Shown here piece by piece: positions 23,858 to 36,900 of a stretch of 64,000 nt of DNA. The stretch comes from Malachius bipustulatus. Lineage: Eukaryota > Arthropoda > Insecta > Coleoptera > Melyridae. The stretch covers positions 19,964,001 through 20,028,000 of the forward strand of contig OU342631.1 in the NCBI GenBank assembly GCA_910589415.1, read 5' to 3'. The notes under the pieces are model-generated. The model was not told the DNA's origin. It saw nothing but the letters and a program-made list of their open reading frames with translations, and ran no database searches. A program made the position numbers and the translations under genes. Every line of letters starts with the position of its first letter. The stretch's first letter is position 1.

Positions 23858-25065
23858 CATACAGGATGTCCCAATATTCCATGGACATGGAGCAACCACA
23901 GATTACTGAGTCAAAAAAAAAGTCGCTCGGACCTAACTTATCTCTATACCAAAATGCTTCGTTTGTCCGTTAGAGAGCTTCAAAGTCTTTTAAAAATTTT
24001 AGTTTTTTTGAAATAGCTCAAAGTCGGCTAATTCCAATTCGATGAAATTTGGTAGGTAAATTTCTTATTAAAAGTACTAATTTCTGATGTACATGATAAT
24101 ATGACGGAAACCCGGGAAGGGGTGAAACTACCCCTACCCTTCATTAAAATCGATCGTAATTGTTGATAGGGTAGCAGGAACACTGTTCATGTTATTTTGT
24201 TTGAAAGATACATCGTTTTAGCCCATTTTCGGTCTCTTACAAAAATCTGTATCTTTCCGTGGTGCTATGTGATAAAATAAATTAGTCGATGACACCTAAC
24301 CAAAATTTTATTTCATTCTTTTAATTTGAAATAAAATTTTCAATTTTCAGGTGATTATTTGATCTAGTCTCATAAAAGATGATTAGTATGGTTCGGTTTT
24401 TTTTTTCAGGTGTTTGCAAACGGTTTTTTTCAAACGCAGTAAACAGTTTGCAAAACGACGAGGTTCCAAGAAAAGTTCAAATCATTTTTTTGCGCAGGAT
24501 GGAACTTTATAGGGTCCAAACCGGCGCCCACATCGAGCATCTTTTATGAGATTAGATCAAATAATCACCTGACAATTGAAAATTTGATTTCAAAGTAAAT
24601 GAAATGAAATAAAAATTTAGTTATCATCGACTAATTTATTTTATCTCGGATTTATAAGCACCTCGGAAAGATACAGATTTTTGTGGGAGACCAAAAATGG
24701 GCTAAAACGATGTATCTTTCAAACAAAAAAACATGAACAGCGTTCCTGCTACCCTATCAACAATTACGATCGATTTTAATGGCGGGTAAGGGTAGTTTCA
24801 CACCCCTTCCCGGGTTTCCGTCAAATTATCATGTACATCAGAAATTAGTACTTTTAATAAGAAATTTACCTACCAAATTTCATCGAATTTGAATCAGCCG
24901 ACTTTGAGCTATTTCAAAAAAACTGAAATTTCCTAAAGACTTTGAAGCCCTCTAACGGACAAACGAAGCATTTTGGTATAGAGATAAGTTTGGTCCGAGC
25001 GACTTTTTTTTACCTCAGTAATCTGTGGTTGCTCCATGTCCATGGAATATTGGGACACCTGTATA
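23858..25065. mobile_element. Fold-back element, about 1.2 kb, almost fully palindromic
   Basis: ACAGGATGTCCCAATATTCC near 23861 is mirrored by GGAATATTGGGACACCTGTA at 25043-25062. The symmetry runs deep: CTCGGACCTAACTTATCTC against GATAAGTTTGGTCCGAG, GGAAACCCGGGAAGGGGTG against CACCCCTTCCCGGGTTTCC, and GATCTAGTCTCATAAAAGAT against ATCTTTTATGAGATTAGATC. The apex is near 24460. It lies just upstream of RpL13. Confidence 0.8.
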
Positions 25066-27645
25066 TTGAAAGGCCTTTATTGTCAAGATAAAATAATACC
25101 CAAAGTAAAAAAAACCGGTTTAAAATATTGTACAATTTTATATATAAAATAAAATGAAAAATGTACGAAAATAGCTTTGAATTGAACCATCAGCGTATAA
25201 TTACCAATTAACAGGAAAGGAAGGAATTAAATATTCCAACCGCGGCAACAGTGCAACACTGGAACACCGAACACTGGCCACTGGTCTGACATTTCATACA
25301 CACCATAACCTTACATTTAACTATAAAGCTTTTTACCGGGAGTTTTCATAATTCAGTAATGATGTGTACCGCCGATATCACATTAAGGTGAGTAGTTTAA
25401 AGTTTGTAACAATTTAATATTAAGAAATAAAGCTTACCCAACAGTCCTATAACTTTCAGAAACGCTTTTTTCTCGTATTCTTTTCTGAGCAAAATGGCAA
25501 GGCAATGGCAAGACAAGACAACCTTAACCTAACCTCTGAAGTCTGAATTGGAAAGAACTCGCCTTCCAATCACGCCGACAGACAGGGACGTAATAACTCC
25601 ACGACCGCATATGCGCATTACTTAATGACAAGGACAAGGACAAGAGTGAGACCCGTACCTTTAGTGGCGGCCATTTGCTATGAGGGCAAGTTCCTCTGGA
25701 ACATATTATATGTTGTTCATAAATTTTTGGCGGATAGCCTGATAGCCGCTCGCTTATTTTTTTTCGAAAAACTGTTCCAATAAAGTTTGTATGTCTATAT
25801 GCTTCTCCTATATAACTGTGCCCAAAGAATATCGTCGCGTCACACCCTTACTGAGAAAAATCCATCAGATATGTGGTATGGTGCAAAAAATAAATACTGC
25901 CCTGAACGAGAGGGCCTGTAAATTCTAGGATCTGGCTCATATCTATATACAATAGGTCGTATTTTAGGGCGCCGATCTATAATAAGGTACCCCCTTTGAA
26001 ATTTCAACCCGATTAGACCCGATTAACTATGTCAGACACCTATAGTTTTTCCTATAGGCTATTCCCTAAAAATTCCGAAATTCCCCAAAAAAAATAACAC
26101 TTTCCGGGAAGGACTGCTTTCGTTTTCAATTGGTTTTGTTGGGACCATGCGCCGTTTCAATCGAGCTAAATTTCAACTCCCCACGGATTGGAGCAATTCG
26201 AGCGCGGGAAGCAATTGTGCAGCGAGACATGTGAATAGAAACGCGTCAGTTAGTGTTGCTGCACAGGGTCGGCAGAGTAATTTACATGAAATAAATTTAC
26301 ACGTTTAAATGCAAGTAAGTAATTTACATAAGCAATAAAAAGTGTGTCAAAAATGTAAGAAACGTAAAAAATGTAAAATATTATTGGAAACGAAGTTTAT
26401 TGTTCTGTTATTCAAAATATAACAATAACAATAATTATTATCAGAATTAAAATAAATTATAGGTATATCAGAATATTAACACATTTATTAAAATAACAAA
26501 AATAACCAGAAGAAGTGGTACAAATCAAATAATAATAAAATTGTAATAATTTTAGATTACAAAGGAACGTAACCTCAATCCTCTTCTTCTTCTTATCTCT
26601 TAACAATGTGAAGAGGGCTACACTCTTGGCGTACTCATTCAGTTGGAAAGTTCAGTTTTAACCTAATTTTTTAAGAATTTAACATTTTTTACACAATTGA
26701 CATAATTTTACAGTTTTTTATTTTTTTTACAGTTTTTTACGCAAAAAATGTAAAAATTTTTCTACATCTTGTAAAATTCAATTTTACACACTTTTAGCTA
26801 GTTTACCAGTTAGGTCAGGTCCTTTTACACTAGTTATAATAGATTAATTAGAAGTATGAATCTGTGAATACAAAATGAATAAATAATGTAATCATAAAGT
26901 CGTATTTTTGTTACTTACTTTTACTTAACATAAAAAATTTCAGGGGTCCTCGGGTCCTCCATACTTTATAGCCCTATTCGTGCAACTTCTAGCAGCATAT
27001 GCATTTGGCATTATTAAGCAGATTTAATTCCTTAAACTTACATTTACATTTTTTACATTAAAGAATTACCTAAGTAATGTCATACAATGCGTTTAACGTC
27101 ATTCAGCTGCGGGATCTATATTTATGCCCTCACACAAAATGGCTGCGTTCGACTGTGAACCGTGCCGTGTAAAACATCTCTGGGAGAGGATCAGAACTTG
27201 ATACCAACCTGATGGACTATTTGTAATAACTATTTGTTTATGTAATACTTACTAATATTATTTATATTTATTTTATTGCAAGAAATATTACTGACTGTGG
27301 ATTTAGTGTGCGTGTTAACACTACTTCTCACGGCGCTATATCATCGGCCCACTGTTGATTCTGTTGTTTATAGTTATGCAACCCAAATTACTATGCATTC
27401 AAGATTCAATTTATATGTCATTCAACTGTCCCCCTCCTCTTCAGTTCTGTAAACCACATGATTTTTGTTATTGTTCCTCACTCTGGTCTTTGTATAGGAT
27501 CAGGATCTAATTTATTATTACTAAATTATTGTTGAATTGTTGTGAATGTGAATGCTGTTATGTGTTTGGTGGTCTCAGTTGAATAAAAAATTTTTCACTA
27601 ATTTAAAATATTTACAAGAAGTGCATCCACTCCACATCCAATCAA
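25066..27645. other. Intergenic stretch between RpL13 and SPO11
   Basis: No recognised gene. A GC-richer patch lies at 26100-26270 (GGACCATGCGCCGTTTCAAT). Repeated ATGTAAAAW/TTTTACAT words occur at 26290-26380 and 26690-26800. The last part holds the 5' flank of SPO11, but no promoter element can be assigned. Confidence 0.4.
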
Positions 27646-27966
27646 ATGGATAACAAGCCAGCCTCAGCGAGAAAGAATTCTTCAATTAATTACACAAAAA
27701 CATTGAACTTGAACAGAAACAGAAGTAAAGTATTTAACAGGGAAATTAATAGAAGTAGCGATGCAGGGAAGAAAACATATCCTTTAGAAATGGGAGAGTC
27801 TTCTCGGCACGTTTCTTCCAAAATTCTGCAGACACTGCCAGCTGAAATTATCCGAAGCTCTACCCCGAGGTCTGTCAAAGTTGAGGAAATTAACAGCGAT
27901 GAAGACGATGAAAACAACCAAACTGAAGACACTCAAGATTTTGTTCGTTTGTTTGGAACAACATCG
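27646..27966 (+). CDS. SPO11: SPO11 exon 1
   Basis: The start ATG is at 27646. It gives 107 residues, basic and Asn-rich at first, then an acidic patch (EEINSDEDDEN). The donor is TCG|GTGAGT, phase 0. A further 5' non-coding exon is possible. Confidence 0.6.
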
Positions 27967-30900
27967 GTGAGTATAGGTATAAATATTTAATTTAGGTATA
28001 CTCTGGGTGAGATAATTTTTCCTTACTTTTGTCAATCACTTGTCATCAGGTAGGCATTTCTGTTTTGAAAAAAAAAGCAGCAATGTAGGTACTCAGAGGA
28101 TTTCAGCTCAGCACATAGTGACCAGAGAGAGAGTTGTGGAGCCCCAGCAGAGGAGAACTGGGCCTATAAAAAGCCCAATTTATTACCATTTTTTTGTAAA
28201 GTTCTTTTCAAAATTTGCCTCAGGATGATAGGTCTTATTGTGTCATGTAGGTATTTAATTATGGTGAAAAAGATTTTGGATATTATCGTGAAATGTCAAT
28301 ATTTACAGGGTGTTTCAGTAATTGGGCCAAATTCACAGGGGTAGTTCCAGTCATAAATATAAATTGAAAAAATAAATTTCAGCTCCAAATGACGTTTCGT
28401 TTAAAAGATACAGGGTGTCAAAGTTTGAAAAAATATAACTGTTTTTGGTTATAACTCGTGAGTATTTAAACTGATTTTGATGAAACTTATTGACATGAAC
28501 AATAAACTAAAAAAGATCTTTAATTTTGATATCTCAGGCTTTGTAGGTAGGTGTCTTCCAGGGTAAAGATTTTATATCGCGGCGGTTTTACCCCTTCGCT
28601 GGCCCCTCTCCACTCTCTCTGCTTGCTATGCTCCGACACGTTCTCAGCGTTGCCATATGCAAGCCCTTCTCCTACGTTCTGCAGACAATCACACCAAATA
28701 TTACTACTAACTAAGCCCGGCGGGCATTCTCGTTACAATTAATTATTATTGAGACGATAACGCTCGGTAAGTCAGGTCTTTGGTCAGGGTAGGTTTTTTT
28801 TCATTTTAGGGACATTTAAAGGGAAAAAAACCCTACCCTGACCAAAGACCTGACTTAATGCAGCAAATAAGTGTTTTAAAATATTATTTCAACAGGAACC
28901 GGTAGCTATACTATTACGGTCTCGTGGGGTAGCAGGAGCATGGAGTGCAGAATGAACTGTCGCAGGTCGCTGCGAGCGTAGGAGAACGGAGACACGGATT
29001 TCATGTGGCAATGCTGAGAGCTTGCCGGCTCGGAGCGAGCAGAGAGAATGGAGGGGGGCCAGTGTAGGGGTAAAACCATCGCGATACAGCACCTTTACCT
29101 TCTATATCTATAGTCAGATAACTTTCAATAAAACAGCCTGATGTTGTCCAATTGTGTAGTGTGTGTTATGAACTGTGAAGTACAATGATTGTTTTTATCG
29201 CAACAGTTCACCAGAACGAGGATCATTCAAGGATCAATCAAAAATCCTGGACTTAGAAGAAATATTATAACTGTAACTGATCAGAAAAGCTTGGTATTAA
29301 GATCCAAAGGAAATGTCTTCAAGCAGAACAGGCATACAAGCTTTGTGTATAGCCACCGGTTGGAAAATAAAAGTAAGATTTTGGAAATTGTGATTTAGTT
29401 TAATGATGTATTGCTTTGTCTTATTTCCTTCAATACGTCAGGACAACTGAACAACAGAATTCAGAAAAGTTAATAGGATGGAGATAAATAAACGAACTTC
29501 TAAAATGATGTTTATTACTGTAACGAAATAACTTCGGACTAGGAAAGAGAGGGGACGCATATAACTGTTTATGCAAAAGTGTGAACAGGGGTCCGTTCCA
29601 CAATATAAATTTTGCATTTTTAATCGTTTTTCACTTTGCATTTTTTGACGCATATAAGTTGCATATAAGTTACATGGACTCAATCAATATACTATTAGCA
29701 AAAATTTTCAGTCTTTGCAATTTTACATTGCACTTAACCGATTGTGAAACCCGAGTTTCATGCTTCACAAAAATTAAAATGTGAAGAGTGTTTTTTTTAT
29801 GAGGTTGTCCAAAACACGTGACCTTTTAACTGTCAAAATGGCGTCCTGTAGACAAAAACGCAAATTATCGAACCAGAACAGACAGTCAGCACGCGGCAAT
29901 TAGAGAAGTTTTATTTTATTTATAACATTTCGAAATAATCAATTCGAACATCGAGCTATATTTTAAGTTTACTGTTATTCAGTGTGTGTGCTTGTCAGTT
30001 ACAATAAAAATGATGTTACTAAGAAAAGTATGATTACCTGTTATCTTTAGAAAGTGGTGCTTCCGACATTATGGTTCGCTATAAAGAAAAAATTAGGATC
30101 TTGAACGGCGTTGATCCATTTTTCTTAACTCCAGAGGATCCTGGACCACCTGTTTCTGCACCAGACATCGTGTCGTATTTAGTGTTGAGCCACACAGTTT
30201 TTATACAAAAGAAAACGAAGGCTTATAAAAGTTTAAGCGGCTACAAGTGCAGGCTTTTGCATTTAATGGGATTGAAGCAAATTGCTAATCATGTGTGATC
30301 TTCATTGGAAAGGTAAAATGAAAATACTATCCTATGACCCATAGCAATAAAATATCTTGATCATTAACTTGTTTTTATTAATGTATTGTTTTTTGTTTAG
30401 GGTAAAGCATTCTCAACGAATGAACAAACCGCCTTGCTTGCTTGAATTATCTGTGAAGAAGACTGTGCCATAAATTGTGGCCATTGCACCTGCATGGCTG
30501 GGCTCTCTGAAGTTTGTAGTCATGTTGCTGCTTTGCTGTTCACAGTGGAGCATAATCACAGAACAAAAACCATCTCATCGTGTACAGATGCTGTGGCAGC
30601 ATGGAACGTTCCAAAAATATCAGAAGTTCCAATTGTTCGACTTAGTGAAATGGAATTAAATAAAAAATCCAATGTAGAAAAGCCGTCTTATTCTGTTGAC
30701 GAAATTCCTGCCATTGAAGGTCAATCACCATTATCACTCCTACCATAATCCCTTACATTATCAACTAATTTTATTAATGTACTATTATAAATTTTATAGG
30801 TATATCTTTTATACTTGTGTTTTTAAACCTTTATTATAATCTTGATAAATGTTTTTAAGAATTATTTTGAGTTTGTGAAACTTCATAATAGCTTCAGCAT

Positions 30901-33900
30901 GGGGATAACATATCAATTGTAGGAAAAATCAACAACTTCAGAAACATACATTTTATTTATTATAAAGAACATAATATACTTTATTGTAACGTAAGCTGGT
31001 GCTCATTACAAAGTTGTCAATAAAATTACAGTTTTATAAAAACACAATTATTATTTTATATATTAATTTATTGGAGACTGAAATTTTTACAGTAGGTAAC
31101 TTTAATAATACTATTATAGTACTAATATGATCGTGTCACTAAAAAATTCAGAAAGCCAATTTAAAAAACGGTGAAAGTATTCAAAATTGAATGAACGCAT
31201 AAGAATACTGTAAACTTTGGTAAAAAGAAAAGGGCACCAACCCTGAATATCTAGGCCACTAGAAGACAGTAGGTAACATTTGTGTTATGTCATCTCCTGT
31301 ACAGAACAGGAGATGGTTTGAATCTATCACTTTCTGCCAGCAGCATCATCTTGCAGATTGGCGACAGCACTACTGGAGGACTCTCCATGATTTGTCACCT
31401 AGGTACATAAAAACTCTCAAGTTAACGAAATTAATAAATAAATAAACTAAAAAAATATCACAAATTAAGTACCTCCGAAATATCTCATTTTGAACTTTTT
31501 CTTCTTTTCTCAACTCTGTATTGTATTCTTTCTTAGCAGATCATCTTTAGCCCTTTTTAAAGCAACATCTGAGTTATTATATCCCATGGCCAAAGAAGGA
31601 AACCTGTCAGGATCGTTTTCAATTTTCATCAACTAATGCTGATGGTTTTCCTAAAATTTAAATATGGAAATCAAGAATTTGAAGTGAACAGAGTATTATT
31701 TTATCATCGTTATAACATTGCATTTACATCTACAGGAAAAAATATCCGATTAGGTAGGTAGGTAGGTAGGTACATATTATTACATAAATGCGTATCAGTA
31801 TCAGCTTACCAGACAAAAAATGTTTGCTGATGCAAACCCTGGCATATTAGGTTGTTTCTGATGAATCAGATCTTCTAATTGCTTGAAGCCATTTCACACG
31901 TCTTTTTTAGAAAGTTCATCGAGATCTTTGCGATGTTCAAAATAATTCTTTTCAGTTCTGTTGATATTTTATAAAAATTCAAAAGATCGCGATCCTCACG
32001 GATTCCATACTTTATTACAACACAACAGCAGGCGGTAGGCATTTTTAACCCAAAACCAATTTAATAGGGAATAAGAGATTGTATATGACCTTTTAAAAGG
32101 CTTCAACTTTTAAGTATATAAAAAGAAATAAACAAATAATGTTATCTTAATAATCCACACCACTTTCAATAACCGCTGTTCAGTACTACAGGCGGCCATA
32201 TTGAATCCATTTTGACAGCATCTTGGACAACCTAATAGGCCGAGCAACTTTCAGAGCACACCAAAAAAACATACATTTTTTGACACCAAAGAATGACAGA
32301 TAATTATTTCTGTCATGATTTATAAATGAGCATTAAAATAAAATAAATGATCCCTCTCTTTGCTTATCTCAGGAATTTAACTAATGGAAACAAGCTCACT
32401 TTGTAAAATAGACCGTTTTTTAGACTGACTTCGAAGGAATAAAGGGCCCAATGAATCCTTACGGAGATTGGCTCCCGGTTAAATTTGATATAATTTTGGG
32501 AATCGGTAGCACTCGATGAGTAGATCACGAGTCTCACAGGAAAACTAGTTTTTTCGAGATATTCACCTGTAAACGTGGTGTAAGATAACTAAGGTGTTGG
32601 GACAAGACTCTCCAGTGCGAGCCGATATCATCACGTTACATCTGTTTGACCCATTTGTTTTGTTGCTCTCGCTCGCAATGGTCAGTTCAGTCGAGCCCGT
32701 CACTCAGGCAAGCGCTGGCATGAATGATTCACGCATATTCACTGATAAACGCTTGCTCTTATGTTATAATTTTATTAATATTTAAATGTTGAGATGTCAC
32801 TCGATGAAATACCCTTGGTAGTTTCATCGTATCAACTTCTGCAACTAGGCACAGCACAGTTTCTACCCATTTTTGCTTATCGCTTCTTCAGAAAAAAATA
32901 AAATGGAGTAGCATGACACCCTGATAATGGCAATTTGCATGTGTAAGAGCAAGAGGTCAGAACCCAGCTGGCAAGACTCTCTGTCGTACACTGAGGTTCA
33001 GGTTTTCGTCTCGCGCTTGCTGTTGAAATACGTGCTTCGTTCACTCACCTATATATCTTACACCGTGCCTGTAAAGATTGGATTTTTATGACATTACGGT
33101 TAATATTAATATACAGGGTGTTGATTTTCAAAGCGGGCCATAGGGGATTAGCATTGCGAAAGTGGTTTTTGGGGATTCCTGATCGCCGTTTAAACTGACA
33201 GAAATGGTTTTGGTATCAAAATGCAGCTAAAATTCTTGCGCATAACGCTTGACATCAGAAATTAATTTATTTTCACGTTGTTTTCTAAAATTCTTCAGTA
33301 AAAATTCAAGTAACTGTTAATGTTTAATCACAAAATAGCATGCCTTGCCTAAACAATAATGACGTTTCTACGTTTCGACAATCCAATAATAAAACTTTAT
33401 AAGTCAGTAGGTAATAATAAAGTCTGGTTCTATTTAAAAATGGGTTATACAAACCAAGAAAGAGTCTTTATGGTGAAAACCTACTACAGTGTAGCCAGTT
33501 ACAGGAGGGTTCGCGATTTATTTGCCGTGAATTTTTTTAATAGACCAATGTTTTATTATTGGATTGTCAAAACGTAGAAACGTCGTTATTGTTTAGGCAA
33601 GGCATGCTATTTTGTGATTAAACATTAACAATTACAATTAATTTTGACTGAAGAATTTTAGAAAACAACGTGAAATTAAATTAATTTCTGATGTCAAGCA
33701 TTATGCGCAATAATTTTAGCTTCATTTTGATACCAAAACCATTTCTGTCGGTTTAAACGGCGAGCAGGAATCCTCAAAAACCACTTCCTCAATGCTAATC
33801 CCCTATGGCCCGCTTTGAAAATCAACGGCGTATAATAATAATATAATAATAATAACATTTATTCACTTTCCTGATATTTGATATTTGATATTTGATCTGA

Positions 33901-36900
33901 TATTTGATCTGATATTTGATATTAATATTAATATTAATATCAATATTAATATTAATTGTTGAAAAAAAATTAAATAAAATAATTTTGTATTTAGAATGCA
34001 CATATGCCAGATGGTAACAAAAGCATAAACGTCTAGGGAGACCCACTTGTTTTGAACTAAAAAGAGGTGGATTTTATTTTATTTTTTTTTGTTACTATTT
34101 TTGTTCACTCGGACATCTTCCTTAAGAAAAATAATATGAAAGGCATATCTTTGTAGTTCCAAACAGTCAGGTCCCCCTAAACGCTTATGCCTTTACGTTT
34201 TGCAGTCTGACATACATATGTGCATTCTTCTCTCATGCAAACATCTCTCTCTCTTCATCGGTCTCCTATTTTTTACAGAGAAGGATATAATTACCGCTTC
34301 AAAAAGATTGTCAAATAAGTTCACAACTGCTCCAGACTTGGTACCTTCCTTTGTCGTTAAGGATTGTATCGGTGCTTTAAGCGAACCATTGTCTTATCTG
34401 TTTAACCTGTCTCTTCAAATGGAAAACTTCCCGGAATGCTGGAAAAAAGCTAAGGTCTGTCCCATACTAAAGAAAGGATCATCTACTTTGGTAACAAATT
34501 ATCGACCGATAGCACTCCTATCCAATTTTGCAAAGCTATATGAAATTTGTTTGTATAGCTATATAAGCCCACAAGTTCAGAACTTTATCTCACCGCGTCA
34601 GCATGGATTTGTAACTGGTCGTTCAACGCTAACAAACCTTACCTGTATCTCCCAATACTTATCAGACGTCATCGCTGATCAGCGTCAGGTTGATGTGCTG
34701 TACATGGATCTGTCCAAGGCTTTCGACCGCATAGACCATGCAATTCTCCTTCAAAAACTGGATAAGATGGGCTTTAGTGGTTCACTTATCGGGTTTTTCA
34801 AATCCTATTTGTTTAACCGGTCTCAATATGTCATTTATAATGGCTATCGGTCTGTTGGTTACTTGGCTGTATCTGGTGTCCTCCAGGGATCAAACCCTGG
34901 CCCTTTATTGTTCCTATTGTATATCAATGATCTGAGTTCCTTGCTGTCTGCCAATCATCTTCTTTTTGCAGACGACTTAAAAATCTATTCTCGAATATCC
35001 AGTGTAAGTGACTGTTGCTTTTTGCAGAGTGAGCTAGCTGTTGTTGATAGGTGTCGGTGTGCACCGAAAATGGTTTGTCTCTGAACCTGTCCAAGTGTAG
35101 AGTCATATCATTCACTAGGAGTAAAAATCCTGTGCTGTTTTCATATGACGTAAATAGCAACATCATATCACGGGTTGACAGTTTTACAGATCTTGGTGTA
35201 TTGTTCGATAGTAAATTGTCATTTAACATGCACGTGCAAACCATAGTCAATTCAGCCACTCGTATGATGGGTTTTGTGATCAGGAATTGCAGGTCGTTTC
35301 AAGCATCGCTGCTTTACTTTCCTTGTACACGAGCCTGGTGAGGTCCAAGTTTGATTATTGTTCGTTGCTCTATTTTCCTTTTTACAGTAATCATATTATT
35401 TCCATTGAAACAATACAGAGGAAGTTTCTAAAGTATTTGATGTGCAATGAGTATCCTGCACGCGGGTATGATAATCGACTCCTCTTATCTGAGTTTGGAC
35501 TGACCAGTCTCTTGGATAGACGTAGGTTGCACGCTGTTGCATTCTTACTGAAACTAACACGTAACAAAATTGACTGTCCTTCAATCTCAGGAACACTGAA
35601 CTATAGAGTACCGAAGTTGGGAGTCTGATCGACTAGCGCCTTTTATCTACCCACTGTTTAAACGAACGCTGGTTTGAGGTCGCCTGTTTACGTGATGTGT
35701 TCCTTGTATAACATGATATCGGGTGACTGTGACTTAAATTTTGACACAGCATCTGATATTATGGGAACATTTGAGGGCCTGTTGTCTTGTAACATGACAT
35801 AGCGTTACTCTGTTGTTTTTTTTCTTTTTTATCTATTTCTAGTTCGTTCTGCTTATGTATTTGTGTGCTGGAGTTCATTTTTGGGTAAACAATGTATCTA
35901 CGTTGCTAACGATTGTTTGTTGATACTGCATTTGCATTACTATTGAGAATTATGAGATTGTTTGCGTCATCTATACAGATACCTATACTATGTAATACTA
36001 TCTTATAAGTGATGGGGGCTCAATTTGCTGAGTATGCCATTGACTTGTACAAAACGTCATACTTGTCAAGCTTTGGCTTTAGAAATTATTTAGAATCTTA
36101 CTTTTAATAACATACCTTCACTGCAAATGTCATTTGATTATTGGAAAAACACCATTGATATGTCCCTGCCCGTCCTGAAGGCAATTCGGTCACTAAATCC
36201 ATGAACTTTTCCGCATTATATTTTTTTTAGACAGAGGTACTAATGATTATAAAACTGAAAAGTTTTTATTGTTTTAAAAGAGATATGCCTAGGTCAGGTC
36301 ATTTAGCATTGTTATAAAAAAAGCCATGGATTTATTAGAATTATCTCCACGACTGGTGCAGATACAGGAACGGTATATAAAAAATTCAAACTTAACAGGC
36401 AAATATCTCGAGAAAACGAATTTTTCTGAGCTTTTGCCCACGAAGACTTCTAATCTATTCATCGAATACTACCGATTCCCAAGATAACATAAAAATTTAA
36501 CCGGAAGCCAATCTCCATAAGGATTCTGCCTTTGTACTTTTTTAATTATTGTGAAAAAAACTGATTCTTTTTTTTTTAGGAAAACCATGCAAGAAGGTGT
36601 CTTCCAAACCATCACCAGAACGAGAATCTGAGAACAAAAGGAAGTCGTCAACATGCGATGTATTTAATCATTCGAATCTGGTACATTCAAGTCAGGTGAA
36701 TAAAGGAAATAGCACACGAAACCCTCTTAAAACCATTCAAGATCGGTGCGGTAATACGAAAGATAATATCATTAGTATACCTAAAAGGAACTGTCTGGAC
36801 TTATCCAAGAATAAGGATCAAAAAGAGTCACAAAATGTAATTGCTAACTTTAACTTTTTATTTGATATGTTGAGAAAAAATCATAAAAGTACTGATGATT

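Larger units (their letters stand above)
29802..32233. mobile_element. TIR-bounded element with convergent SWIM and THAP gene remains
   Basis: The left end AGGTTGTCCAAAACAC is mirrored at the right by CATCTTGGACAACCT. About 25 bases inside, CTGTCAAAATGG is mirrored by CCATTTTGACAG. The 2.4-kb unit holds a plus-strand SWIM-type gene remnant (30071-30748) and a minus-strand THAP-type gene remnant (31510-32042), which converge. It lies in SPO11 intron 2. No DDE transposase is seen in this copy. Confidence 0.65.

Noticed and set aside
31751..31772. TAGG run as an interstitial telomere
   Set aside because: The insect telomere repeat is TTAGG; this is TAGG, five units only, like other TAGGTA runs in the window.
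34200..36200. Reverse transcriptase as a host gene, retron or diversity-generating system
   Set aside because: The motifs and C-terminal part are those of a LINE; two frameshifts and loss of the 5' half show a dead retrotransposon copy.
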